21,868 nucleotides of DNA, from the NCBI GenBank assembly GCA_009782405.1, contig WRJC01000053.1, positions 1-21,868 of the forward strand, in the 5' to 3' direction. The notes beneath the pieces were generated by a model, which was not told where the DNA came from, ran no database searches, and saw only the letters and a list, made by a program, of their open reading frames with translations. This document shows positions 8,160 to 16,414 of the stretch, in pieces. The first letter of the stretch is position 1, and each line of letters begins with the position of its first letter. Source of the stretch: Oscillospiraceae bacterium (lineage in GTDB: Bacteria > Bacillota_A > Clostridia > Oscillospirales > WRJC01). The position numbers and the translations under genes were made by a program.

Positions 8160-8188
8160 TTGACATTGCGATGAATATGCACTATAAT
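8160..8188 (+). promoter_or_regulatory. perfect consensus promoter for the APH-like gene
   Basis: TTGACA (8160-8165) and TATAAT (8183-8188) match the sigma-A consensus at every position with a 17-base spacer. The -35 boxes of this and the divergent promoter are 27 bases apart. The predicted start near 8195 coincides with the GGGGTGA ribosome site (8195-8201), so the leader is only about 14 bases. Confidence 0.85.
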
Positions 8189-8208
8189 AATGGCGGGGTG
8201 ACTCTAAA

Positions 8209-9174
8209 ATGTCGAACACTATGAATGAAATATCTTTTCTTCTGAAATCAAAATACAAAATCATTTCCGATTCAATATTCCCCGCAAAAGGCGGCTTTTC
8301 TGCAAAAGCGGCTTATCGTGTCGTTAGTTCTGATGGTATCGAATATTTTGTGAAAGTTTACGATAAATTTTTGCCGACCACACGTTTTTTTGTCGAACGA
8401 ATTGACTTGTATATGCCCGTACTCGATTGGTTATCGACTACGCCGGCTCTGCACGGACGAATACTCACACCGATTTCGACATTTGATGGATTATACAAAG
8501 CCGAAACAGACAATGATGTTTATACGGTGTTTTTATTCGTTGGCGGCGATGCGCCGGGCGTACACGGCATGACAAAAAAGCAAACAGCGGAACTGGCTGA
8601 AACGCTTGCCCGCTTACATGACACCGGAGACGATGTTCCGTTTGAAATGCCCGGACTTTCCGAAGATATTTCATTATCTTTTTGCGAGCAGCTTGTTTGG
8701 TATTTAAGCAAGGCGGACACAAAAAACGATAAACTTTATAATTTCGTTTCGCCGTATGCCGATATGCTGATAAAAGCAAGCCGTGAAGCCTTGAGTCTGC
8801 GCGATACGATACGAACAGGATATTCCCCGATTGTGCTGTGTCACGGCGACGCCCATGGCAATAATGTGATTCAGGGCGAACAGCTTGTATTGGCGGATTG
8901 GGAAGATTTGCGCTGGGCTCCTGCCGAAGCCGACCTTTTTATTCACGCCTGGCATAAACACAGCAACACATTCTTGGAAGCATACGCCATCGCGAGGCGA
9001 GGTTATTTTATCAATAAAGAATTGCTTTGCTTCTACACGTTGCGGCGGCGAATTGAAGATGTTTGGGTTGATATGCAACGATTAATCGAAGAATCCCCGG
9101 ACGAAACAGAACGGGCAAAATCGCTTGCTTGGATAACAGAAGGTATTGAAGAAATACAAAAACTAATTATTTAA
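8209..9174 (+). CDS. aminoglycoside phosphotransferase (APH) family kinase
   Basis: A 321-residue protein with the kinase-like fold of the APH/choline kinase superfamily, which transfers phosphate from ATP to hydroxyls on small molecules. The N-lobe has a glycine-rich turn (AKGGFSAKAAYRV) and a likely lysine in YFVKVYD (about residue 49). The catalytic loop is LCHGDAHGNNVI, with H212, D214 and N219, and the metal-binding aspartate is D230 in LVLADWEDL. The length and the sequence around WEDLRWAPAEADLF recall spectinomycin- or macrolide-type enzymes of this family, but the drug cannot be told from sequence and many members are not resistance enzymes. The gene stands alone under a perfect promoter, which implies strong expression. 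Its 3' end converges on the first ABC pair with a 16-base gap. Confidence 0.87.
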   Translation: MSNTMNEISFLLKSKYKIISDSIFPAKGGFSAKAAYRVVSSDGIEYFVKVYDKFLPTTRFFVERIDLYMPVLDWLSTTPALHGRILTPISTFDGLYKAETDNDVYTVFLFVGGDAPGVHGMTKKQTAELAETLARLHDTGDDVPFEMPGLSEDISLSFCEQLVWYLSKADTKNDKLYNFVSPYADMLIKASREALSLRDTIRTGYSPIVLCHGDAHGNNVIQGEQLVLADWEDLRWAPAEADLFIHAWHKHSNTFLEAYAIARRGYFINKELLCFYTLRRRIEDVWVDMQRLIEESPDETERAKSLAWITEGIEEIQKLII

Positions 9175-9190
9175 CAGCATATTGAAAATT

Positions 9191-10999
9191 TTAAGCTAAA
9201 TCTTCCCCGTTTTTATACAAGAAATCATCTTGATACTTTTCAGCCTGCATACGGAACATCTCGGCATATTTGCCGTTTCGCCCCATAAGTTCTGCGTGAT
9301 TGCCCCGCTCGATTATGCGCCCGCCGTCCAACATATATATACGGTCCGCCATGATAGTCGTGGACAAGCGGTGCGAAATAAATATTACGGTTTTGTCGAA
9401 CGCGGCTGACATCATGGTTTTATTTAGTTCATATTCGCTCATGGGGTCGAGCGCGGACGAGGGCTCATCCAATATAATTATGTCCGAGTTTTTCATAAAC
9501 GCGCGGGCAATGGCTATTTTTTGAAATTCCCCGCCGGACAGACTGACTCCGTCTTTGTCGAATTCTTTCGTGAGTTCGGTTTTGATGCCGTTTGGCATGG
9601 AGGCAAGTTTTTCGGTAAATCCGCTTTTTTCAAGAGCTTGCATAATCATATCATGATCGTTTTCATATACGATATCGCCTTTTACATTTTCGCCGACCGA
9701 TACGGCAAATATCTGAAAATCTTGGAACACCGTGCCGAACTGCCGGCGATATTGCGCGAGATTAAGCATCTTTACATCGCTTCCGTTCCATTCCATGACG
9801 CCGTTTGCCGGGTCGTACAGCCTCATGATCAATTTGACAAGCGTGGACTTGCCCGCCCCGTTGTAACCGACCAACGCGATTTTTTCATTCTTTTTTATTT
9901 CCATATCTATGTCGGACAAGACTTCATTTTCAGCGCCCGGATATGAAAAGCTTATGTTTTTAAGCGCCAGCCGCCCGAATGCGGATACATCGCGGGCATT
10001 GTCGGCGTTCTTTATTTTTGGTTCATTACTCAGAAACTTTCGCAGACGCTCGGCATACAGGCTGTGCCCTTTCAGTTTTGTGAAATAATCCAACAGATTG
10101 TTCAATTGCCAGAACAATGTCCATGTGCCGCCGATGGAAGCGGCGAAATCACCGAGGGATATAGATTGCTCCACCATGATTTTATATGCAAGCAGCGTGA
10201 TAATTCCCGCGTTGATCAATATTGACGTGGCAAAATCCCGTATTATTCCGGCGAAGAACAATTTTTTGCCATAGCTTTTATTTATTTTTATCTGCTCGTC
10301 AATCGCAGTTTCAAAATCGGCGTTTAAAATATCGGCGACTTTGCTCATGCGGATCTCCTGCGCGTATTCGGAGAGATAAAATACCCTGCCGACATACTCG
10401 GACTTGCGCTCGGACGGTTTCAGGTCAGCCTGTTTATTGAAATATAGCTTCGTTCGGGCATATTTGAGCGCGACAGACACCGCTACGGCGAAAACGATTG
10501 CGCACACTGCGGAAATGTCGATGGCGGCGATAAGCGCGATGACGATCGCCGACGAGAGGATCCGGTTTATGAATTTGCTTACATCGTCGGCGACCTCAAT
10601 AACTTCGCTTTCAAACTGGTTGAGCATCCACACATATTCGTTATAAAATTCGGGATTGTCATAGCACGAAAGATCGAGCGACATAGCTTTTTCAAAAAGC
10701 TCGGTGTGCATTTTTTCGTGTAACCGCTGTTGCGTTTTCGGCTTGACGTAGTTATAAAGGACTTCGTGGAACACATAAATGAGCATCATATATATCCCCA
10801 TTGCCGCAATAATCGGCAGAATTTGCCCGAACGGTTTTTCTTTTTCGATCATGTCAAAAAGATATTTTATAAATACAACCGTGGTAAACGAACGGTAAAT
10901 AGCCCATATGAATCCGTCGACGATTGACCACCAGATAAAATTTGTATATTTGGCGGCGTATCTAAAGAGATAAAAATAATTTTTCAAGGTTTTAAGCAT
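9191..10999 (-). CDS. ABC exporter half-transporter (permease-ATPase fusion), pair 1, downstream partner
   Basis: A 602-residue half-exporter: an N-terminal membrane domain of about six helices followed by one ATPase domain. Motifs are Walker A GYNGAGKST (378-386), Q-loop VFQDF, signature LSGGE (about 487), Walker B IIILDEP with the catalytic glutamate at about 512, D-loop SSALD, and H-loop ISHRL with histidine about 543. It ends with the tail MQAEKY shared by its neighbours. The start is the ATG at 10999, preceded by a GGGGGCGGG-rich site; a longer in-frame reading to 11122 lies wholly inside the upstream gene and is a shadow. The start overlaps the upstream stop by 8 bases, so translation is coupled and a heterodimer is likely. 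The cargo is unknown. Confidence 0.93.
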   Translation of the reverse strand: MLKTLKNYFYLFRYAAKYTNFIWWSIVDGFIWAIYRSFTTVVFIKYLFDMIEKEKPFGQILPIIAAMGIYMMLIYVFHEVLYNYVKPKTQQRLHEKMHTELFEKAMSLDLSCYDNPEFYNEYVWMLNQFESEVIEVADDVSKFINRILSSAIVIALIAAIDISAVCAIVFAVAVSVALKYARTKLYFNKQADLKPSERKSEYVGRVFYLSEYAQEIRMSKVADILNADFETAIDEQIKINKSYGKKLFFAGIIRDFATSILINAGIITLLAYKIMVEQSISLGDFAASIGGTWTLFWQLNNLLDYFTKLKGHSLYAERLRKFLSNEPKIKNADNARDVSAFGRLALKNISFSYPGAENEVLSDIDMEIKKNEKIALVGYNGAGKSTLVKLIMRLYDPANGVMEWNGSDVKMLNLAQYRRQFGTVFQDFQIFAVSVGENVKGDIVYENDHDMIMQALEKSGFTEKLASMPNGIKTELTKEFDKDGVSLSGGEFQKIAIARAFMKNSDIIILDEPSSALDPMSEYELNKTMMSAAFDKTVIFISHRLSTTIMADRIYMLDGGRIIERGNHAELMGRNGKYAEMFRMQAEKYQDDFLYKNGEDLA

Positions 11000-12809
11000 C
11001 CGTTCCCGCCCCCTTTTGATATTGGTACTGCTCCGCCTGTTTATGCCACATATCGGCATATTTGCCGTTTCGAGCGAGAAGTTCGGCGTGTGTGCCGCTT
11101 TCGGCGATTTCCCCGTTTTCAAGCATATATACTTTGTCCGCGAGCACAGCGGAAGATAAGCGGTGCGAAATATATATCACCGATTTGTTGATGCAGGCTT
11201 TCATCATAGCTTCGTACATTTTAAACTCGGCCACCGGGTCGAGCGCGCTTGATGGCTCGTCAAGAATGACAAATTGGCATGGTTTTGCAAAAACTCTGGC
11301 AATGGCGATTTTTTGGCATTCGCCGCCGGAAAATATCACTCCGTCCAAATCAAATTCTTTGGTGAGAACCATGTCGTAACCTTTTGGGAGCGATATGACT
11401 TTATCATAAATTCCGCTGTTCTTCATTCCGGCGACAGCCAGTTCTTTATCTTCTTCCGTTATGTCTTCCGTGAGCAAAATATTTTGCATTATACTCATGG
11501 AGAACACTTTGTATTGCTGAAATACCGCAGCGAACATATTCCGATATGAAGACAGCCTATATTCCTTAATGTCGATGCCGTCTAACGATATGCTGCCATA
11601 TACGGGGTCGTATAAGCGCATGAGCAATTTTGCGAGAGTGGATTTGCCCGCGCCGTTATGGCCGACCAATGCGATTTTTTCGCCGGGCTTTATTGTTATA
11701 TTTATATTTTTTAAGACAGGATCATCCATATCGCCGTAATGAAAACCGACATCGTCAAGCGTTAAATGATTGTTGCCGGCGCCGGTCTCCCGTCCGCTCT
11801 TATGCTCGGCTATATTCGACCGGTATTCTAAAAAAGCACGGATATTTTGAACAGAAAGCGCATTGGCGTGGAATCGCATATATCCGTTCACAATGCCCTG
11901 CATCGCCGAAGCCGTCGAAACGATATTGTTGATGATAATGACGCAATCGCCGAAAAGCATGGTTTTTTTGACCACCGTTCGATAAGTGGAATATATGATC
12001 GAGCCGATAAACAGCAGTACCCATTGAATTGTGATAGCCCAATAATCCAATATGGAAATTTTCAGTCCATGCTTATGTATCGTTTGCTTCAATTCTTTTA
12101 CGGCTTCAATGAAACGTCCGAAAAGCACGTTGCTTATGTCCGTCAATCTCATTTCTTTTGCGTAATCCGCAAGATAAAAAGTCCGCTTGATATAGTCCCG
12201 TTTCCTTGTTTTTTCAGTCATTTCCATATTGAGGTCATACCGCAGGCGGTTCAATTTTTTTCCGAACAACAATGAATATATTACAGGGACTATCGCAAAC
12301 GCAATAAATATCGGGTCGATAATAAAAATCATCAGCGACACGGAGAAAATTGTCAGGATATTGTAAATCATATCGCCGACAGAAGACAATACGGTTTGCG
12401 ATATTTGGCCGGTTTCATTCACGGCTTTCATGTATTTGTCATAAAATTCCGCAGATTCGTAACAAGCGAGGTCAACTTCCGCGGCTTTGGCGAAAACCTG
12501 CTTTTGGATGTTTTTATATATAATCCTGTCTGATATAGGCACAAACACTTCGTTGAAATAATTATTCAAGACATAATATATCACAAGAATAATTCCGATG
12601 GCGGCAATATACGAAACAATATCATAAAAACTTCTTCCGATCTGCACGCTGTTTATCACAAGCCTCAACAAAAAGGCGTTGAACAAAAAATTCGTGGCCA
12701 CGCCTAAAGCAATCGAGAGAAAATAAAACGGCATCCTGCCCGGACTGGCTTTATGTATAAGCCGCAAAACATATATGTTATTTTGCCATATGGCCTCTTT
12801 CTTTTTCAC
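10992..12809 (-). CDS. ABC exporter half-transporter (permease-ATPase fusion), pair 1, first gene
   Basis: A 605-residue half-exporter with an N-terminal membrane domain (for example the helices near LSIALGVATNFLFNAFLLRLVI and IAAIGIILVIYYVL) and a C-terminal ATPase. Walker A is GHNGAGKST (383-391), Q-loop VFQQY, signature FSGGE (about 493, an unusual F for L), Walker B FVILDEP with glutamate about 518, D-loop SSALD and H-loop histidine about 549. The catalytic glutamate is intact. The start is GTG at 12809-12807, with AGGGGG seven bases upstream; a short upstream ORF stops inside this GTG. Promoter at 12909-12938. It most likely pairs with the overlapping downstream gene. Confidence 0.93.
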   Translation of the reverse strand: MKKKEAIWQNNIYVLRLIHKASPGRMPFYFLSIALGVATNFLFNAFLLRLVINSVQIGRSFYDIVSYIAAIGIILVIYYVLNNYFNEVFVPISDRIIYKNIQKQVFAKAAEVDLACYESAEFYDKYMKAVNETGQISQTVLSSVGDMIYNILTIFSVSLMIFIIDPIFIAFAIVPVIYSLLFGKKLNRLRYDLNMEMTEKTRKRDYIKRTFYLADYAKEMRLTDISNVLFGRFIEAVKELKQTIHKHGLKISILDYWAITIQWVLLFIGSIIYSTYRTVVKKTMLFGDCVIIINNIVSTASAMQGIVNGYMRFHANALSVQNIRAFLEYRSNIAEHKSGRETGAGNNHLTLDDVGFHYGDMDDPVLKNINITIKPGEKIALVGHNGAGKSTLAKLLMRLYDPVYGSISLDGIDIKEYRLSSYRNMFAAVFQQYKVFSMSIMQNILLTEDITEEDKELAVAGMKNSGIYDKVISLPKGYDMVLTKEFDLDGVIFSGGECQKIAIARVFAKPCQFVILDEPSSALDPVAEFKMYEAMMKACINKSVIYISHRLSSAVLADKVYMLENGEIAESGTHAELLARNGKYADMWHKQAEQYQYQKGAGTDA

Positions 12810-12871
12810 GGATAATCCCCCTGCGCAAAATATTGAATTGCTTCCGCGGTGCGGTCACAATTTTGATACAT
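12806..12871 (-). CDS. possible 21-residue leader ORF coupled to the first ABC pair
   Basis: An ATG at 12871-12869 opens 21 codons starting MYQNCDRTAE and ending GDYP; its TGA (12808-12806) overlaps the ABC GTG start as GTGA. The frame is open upstream only for a few further codons. No good ribosome site precedes the ATG, so expression is doubtful. It fills most of the leader between the promoter and the exporter gene. Confidence 0.25.
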   Translation of the reverse strand: MYQNCDRTAEAIQYFAQGDYP

Positions 12872-12896
12872 ACGATAAACTGCCGCGCACGCTCAA

Positions 12897-12939
12897 GTTG
12901 ACATCTCTATTATACCGCATATTTTCGACCGTTGTCAAC
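12897..12939. promoter_or_regulatory. inverted repeat bracketing the ABC pair 1 promoter
   Basis: GTTGACA (12897-12903) and its exact complement TGTCAAC (12933-12939) flank the promoter, 29 bases apart. One arm is the -35 box itself and the other lies just past the predicted transcript start. This could be an operator whose two halves are bound on either side of RNA polymerase, or a chance second copy of a -35-like word. Confidence 0.3.
12909..12938 (-). promoter_or_regulatory. promoter for ABC exporter pair 1
   Basis: On the minus strand, TTGACA (12938-12933) and TATAAT (12914-12909) are perfect consensus boxes with an 18-base spacer. The predicted start is near 12902, giving a leader of about 93 bases. 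Confidence 0.8.
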
Positions 12940-13164
12940 ATACCAGCCTAAAAATTCACATTCATCTAATATAATCATAACAACTAATTTCATCATGTTT
13001 AAACAAACATTATTTTCACGGAAGATATGAACGACGGACAGATTATCGAAAATACGCTGAAAATTGTAAATCCATTCAAGGGTAATGTTTTGATATAACA
13101 ATTGTAGAAAACCTATATTCTCAAAATACAACTCACGGTTGGTTTCATATCAACTAACAATCCA

Positions 13165-13193
13165 TTGTAAAAGCAAAAAATATCTGTTATACT
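13165..13193 (+). promoter_or_regulatory. promoter for the Xre-type regulator
   Basis: TTGTAA (13165-13170) and TATACT (13188-13193) are 17 bases apart, about 50 bases before the ATG at 13242. The roughly 225 bases between this and the opposite-facing ABC promoter (12940-13164) hold no gene I can support. Confidence 0.65.
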
Positions 13194-13241
13194 ACGATTA
13201 CAAAAACGTTTTTGAATAATAAATATAACAGGAGAATTGGT

Positions 13242-13697
13242 ATGAATTTAGGTGAAACAATAAAAAAATTACGCAGGCAAAAGGACATAACACAGGAACA
13301 ACTTGCGGAATATCTCAATATATCCTCGCAGGCTGTTTCAAAATGGGAAACAAATTTATCATTACCCGATATAACGCTCATTCCCATGCTCGCAAATATA
13401 TTTGATGTGTCGGCTGACGTGCTGCTTGGTATTGATCTTAAAAATAAAGAAAAGCAAATAGACGATATTATATTCCGCGCTAATGGATACAGCAAAAAAA
13501 ATAACCGTGAAGAAGCTGTTTCAATACTCCGTGAAGGATTAAAAAAATATCCCAACAGTTATAAAATCATGGAATGCCTTATGATTTCTCTTGAAATAAT
13601 AAAACATGGAAAGCCAACAGAGGAAGCACTAATATTAACAAACGAAATCATAAAACTGGGCGAAAAAATTCTCGCAGAATGTACAGAAGACAAATGA
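13242..13697 (+). CDS. Xre-family helix-turn-helix regulator, stopped early by in-frame TGA
   Basis: A 151-residue reading frame. Residues 1-65 are a classic Xre/Cro DNA-binding domain (LGETIKKLRRQKDITQEQLA, then SSQAVSKWE and LPDITLIPMLANIF). Residues 80-151 begin a repeat region of the tetratricopeptide type seen in clostridial regulators (NREEAVSILREGLKKYPNSY). The ATG at 13242 has an AGGAGAA site; a TTG start at 13212 in frame lies upstream of it. The frame stops at TGA 13695-13697, but the same frame stays open afterwards to 14072 and reads like the C-terminal part of the same family. The truncated protein could still bind DNA. It faces away from ABC pair 1 and may once have regulated it. 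Confidence 0.75.
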   Translation: MNLGETIKKLRRQKDITQEQLAEYLNISSQAVSKWETNLSLPDITLIPMLANIFDVSADVLLGIDLKNKEKQIDDIIFRANGYSKKNNREEAVSILREGLKKYPNSYKIMECLMISLEIIKHGKPTEEALILTNEIIKLGEKILAECTEDK

Positions 13698-14072
13698 ATT
13701 GTCAATTTAATCGAAGTTATGCTTGAAGACGGGAACTATGGATTTTTCGGATTATATATGTCCGGTAACTATTCAAGAATAGCATTAAACTACGCAAAAT
13801 CAAATGAATATGATAAAGCGATTGAAAACCTGCAATTGTCATCAGACAATGCAGTAAGAACTGATACAGAATATAAGGGATTGGAATTTCCTCATGAATA
13901 TACATCTCTGTTATTTAGAGGCACACCAAGTTTTTTCAATTTTACCCCGGACGAAATGTGTTTTTCAAAGGGAGTGCTTGAACGAATGAAAGACAGCGCA
14001 TTTGATCCAATTCGTGAAAATAAAGCGTTTATCGAAATAGAAGAAAAGTTAAAGAAATACGCACAAAATTGA
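13698..14072 (+). pseudogene. detached C-terminal part of the Xre/repeat regulator
   Basis: After the TGA the identical frame continues IVNLIEVMLEDGNYGFFG and then RIALNYAKSNEYDKAIENLQ, with EYTSLLFRG and a final EEKLKKYAQ. This resembles the last helical repeats of the regulator family. The whole frame adds up to about 276 residues, while relatives are usually well over 300, so a middle segment also seems to be missing. An internal ATG at 13719 gives a 117-residue ORF, but no ribosome site supports separate translation. Confidence 0.65.
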
Positions 14073-14081
14073 AGCTATTTC

Positions 14082-14313
14082 AAAAAATTGGACACGGAAA
14101 AGTGGAGACAAACCGGGAGCAGCCGATCGGTGGCGGCATTCGAAGCCATGGCTATGTCCTCGCCGCGTATGCAGAATTGCTGCGTGAGTTCCCCTTCCCG
14201 GCACAGATTCGGCAAAATTTGGCTTGAGCCATTTTTCGGTTTCCGATGTTTTTTCCTTACGAGCTGTTCTTTTTCCGTCTGGCACATCTCCTCGATTTCG
14301 TGTCCACTTTTTT
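14082..14313. mobile_element. 232-bp element with 27-bp terminal inverted repeats (MITE-like or IS remnant)
   Basis: The left end (14082-14108) and the complement of the right end (14287-14313) match at 22 of 27 positions, sharing AAAAAA, TGGACACG and GGAGA. The short inner sequence contains open frames on the minus strand but nothing I recognise as a transposase. No clear target-site duplication is visible. TGGACAC-type ends are reminiscent of IS3-family termini, which is a guess. It sits 9 bases after the broken regulator and just before the glycosidase-like gene, whose promoter may overlap its right end (TATAAC at 14316-14321). Confidence 0.6.
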
Positions 14314-14358
14314 AGTATAACACCATTATTAATAAATTTCAAAAGTGAGGACAACCCA

Positions 14359-16359
14359 ATGAACAACGAATATAACTACCCGCTGTATCCGTGGGAAAGG
14401 GAATGGAGCCAATATTATATATATCACTGGCATTTGTGCGACTACAACTGGACTACACAGCAGCCTGATGACGGGGTTTTCGGCTTGCCCGATGTCGAAA
14501 AAACGCTTGAACAAATCAGGCGAATCGACAATGTCACGCGCGGCATACCCAAAGTTGTCGTTTTGATAGGCTGGCAGAAATTTGTTCAGACTCCCGGCGG
14601 AACCGCGCCGTGGGACTGCCAATGGCCGTCTTTTGTCGCGACAAGCGATTTATTTGCAGGATACGGGGATAAATACCGCGACGATATCGACGGCAATCCC
14701 GCAAATGCGGCAATCCGCTGGCTTATGACGAAATCGCGCAAGGAATGCAATACATACGCCACTTTCCATACGAATTTTAACGGCGTTCAGCCGCACAGCA
14801 AACATTGGAACACGTATGTTCAAAAAGATTTGCTCTGCAAAGACGCGGACGGAAATCTGCGTCATGACGACTACATCAGAGGCTATGTGATTTTGCAAAA
14901 AGCTTTTGAAACGGGAGAATGGCAAAAAAGAATCGCCGAATTGATTGAAACGTTTCCCGAAATACTGACGACTAAGCTTTTGCACAACGACTGGAACTGG
15001 AATATGTGGTCGGAAACGCATAATTACACGCAAGACGACAGTATGGCGGCTCTAAGAAAGTGCATGGACTATCTCAAAAAAACTTACGGAATCGACACAA
15101 GCAGCGAATTGGTTTCACACGACCCGTTAAAGCCGGAATGCGATTACGGCCTGCAATGCAGAGCGTTGTCATTTGAGCGAAAAGACAGCGCGGCAAATCC
15201 CGACCGCATGAAAGTTCCCGCATATATTCTTGTCGGCGGGAACGGCGGATATAACGATGGTTTTGACATAATTGAAAATGATAATTTTACGATAACAAGC
15301 GAAGGAATGACAATAAATTCTAAACGGCTTCATTTTTCAAACGAAACGCTTTTGTTCGGCGCGACAACACAAGGTAACGAGGGACGCTATTACACGGCGA
15401 GTGTTGAGGATGCGCTGGAATATCGAAAGTATGCTGTAATGCCGAACGCGCTTTTCAGGGATTTCTGTTACGCGACGCTCCCGTGGTATTATCTTAACAG
15501 ATTGCTCAGATTAGACGCAAATAAAACAAGAGACCGATATACAGAGATACATTATTCTGAAAACGTAAGAAGTTATATTAACAGCCGTTCTTTCGACGAT
15601 GGCAATATTATAATCGAAAAAGAAAATGGCGGAATATCGGGGCAAAAATTGATTTTACGCGACGGCAACGATATATTCATGCCGGAACTCTGGAAAACCA
15701 GCAGAGAAATCATGGCGTGGAGCGACAACGGATATGAAAACAGGCAATGGGTTTTGCCGACAGAATGGAACGGTGTGAAGTCGGTTGATTTGTATGACAA
15801 TACTGTCCTCGGCGTGAAGCCAAGGCAATCCGGGGCTGAAATCATTGACGGGAAGATAAATTTAAGCCTCGGAAAATCCGACGGAGTGATAATTGTTCCG
15901 GCGGAAGCAAATCCGAACGATAGCAGCGAACCTTTACTGCTATCGGGAAGCGCGGAGTTTATCGGATTGGACACAAAAACAGCGTATTCCGAAACTCTAC
16001 CCGAATACGCAAAAATCAATTATATCAGCGGCGAAGCCGCGTTGCATGAAATAATAGACGTTGACGTCGGGGAAAACACCCAAAACGTATCGCTGTATTT
16101 TCTTGACCGCAACGGCGTAAAATGCCAGATTGTTCTTGATGTCATTGACGCAAACTCGATACAGCGAATAGGACACGGCACTACAAAAATATTAAATGAT
16201 TTCATCGGCGGAATCTATGTGACATACAAAGTCACGGGACATGTGAGATTTAGAATAACAAGATTTCATTTCGACCATTTCGGACGCTGCGACGGACAAA
16301 ACGAAGCAAGTCTTCCATGTTTCGCCAGTGTGTTCTTTGATAAGCAAATATGTGTGTAG
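14359..16359 (+). CDS. glycoside-hydrolase-like protein (GH101-like barrel with C-terminal beta domain)
   Basis: A 666-residue protein. The N-terminal half has the layout of a glycosidase barrel: IPKVVVLIGWQ (about 62), an aromatic stretch with WDCQWPSF, NTYATFHTNFNGVQP, then LLHNDWNWNMW (about 206) where catalytic acids could lie. The strand/loop pattern recalls GH101 endo-alpha-N-acetylgalactosaminidases, which remove O-linked sugars from glycoproteins, but I could not identify the catalytic pair with certainty. The C-terminal part is beta-rich and ends GHVRFRITRF and ASVFFDK, like a carbohydrate-binding sandwich. No signal peptide is visible, so it should act in the cytoplasm or rely on another route out. 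The start at 14359 has GAGG at 14347-14350; the in-frame reading back to 14224 runs through the mobile element. It converges on ABC pair 2. Confidence 0.65.
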   Translation: MNNEYNYPLYPWEREWSQYYIYHWHLCDYNWTTQQPDDGVFGLPDVEKTLEQIRRIDNVTRGIPKVVVLIGWQKFVQTPGGTAPWDCQWPSFVATSDLFAGYGDKYRDDIDGNPANAAIRWLMTKSRKECNTYATFHTNFNGVQPHSKHWNTYVQKDLLCKDADGNLRHDDYIRGYVILQKAFETGEWQKRIAELIETFPEILTTKLLHNDWNWNMWSETHNYTQDDSMAALRKCMDYLKKTYGIDTSSELVSHDPLKPECDYGLQCRALSFERKDSAANPDRMKVPAYILVGGNGGYNDGFDIIENDNFTITSEGMTINSKRLHFSNETLLFGATTQGNEGRYYTASVEDALEYRKYAVMPNALFRDFCYATLPWYYLNRLLRLDANKTRDRYTEIHYSENVRSYINSRSFDDGNIIIEKENGGISGQKLILRDGNDIFMPELWKTSREIMAWSDNGYENRQWVLPTEWNGVKSVDLYDNTVLGVKPRQSGAEIIDGKINLSLGKSDGVIIVPAEANPNDSSEPLLLSGSAEFIGLDTKTAYSETLPEYAKINYISGEAALHEIIDVDVGENTQNVSLYFLDRNGVKCQIVLDVIDANSIQRIGHGTTKILNDFIGGIYVTYKVTGHVRFRITRFHFDHFGRCDGQNEASLPCFASVFFDKQICV

Positions 16360-16368
16360 TTTTTTCAT
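16192..16368 (-). CDS. possible 58-residue antisense ORF downstream of ABC pair 2
   Basis: The ATG at 16368-16366 is preceded by GGGGAGGAAA (16373-16382 on the plus strand) at seven bases, as good a ribosome site as any in the window, 46 bases after the ABC stop. The 58-residue product begins MKKLHTYLLIKEHTGETW, contains four cysteines and ends DSADEII. It lies entirely opposite the last codons of the glycosidase-like gene, whose own C-terminus looks conserved, so this may be a chance frame. If real, its place at the end of an exporter operon would suit a secreted or modified peptide. Confidence 0.3.
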   Translation of the reverse strand: MKKLHTYLLIKEHTGETWKTCFVLSVAASEMVEMKSCYSKSHMSRDFVCHIDSADEII

Positions 16369-16414
16369 GAGCTTTCCTCCCCGTATAATTGTTTTATTAA
16401 TATATAACTTTTGT

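Noticed and set aside
11000..11122. Longer start for the second gene of ABC pair 1
   Set aside because: The extra 41 codons lie fully inside the upstream gene, and the ATG at 10999 has its own ribosome site and family-like N-terminus.
12910..13131. 73-codon minus-strand ORF between the exporter and regulator promoters
   Set aside because: It starts at TTG with no ribosome site, covers the exporter promoter, and matches nothing I know. It is A/T-rich spacer read open by chance.
13695..13697. TGA read as tryptophan (alternative genetic code)
   Set aside because: TGA ends many intact genes in this window (for example at 2372 and 4316), so it is a normal stop.
14075..14287. Minus-strand ORF inside the 232-bp element
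   Set aside because: The product has no transposase features, and another frame on the same strand is equally open, so coding is not supported.
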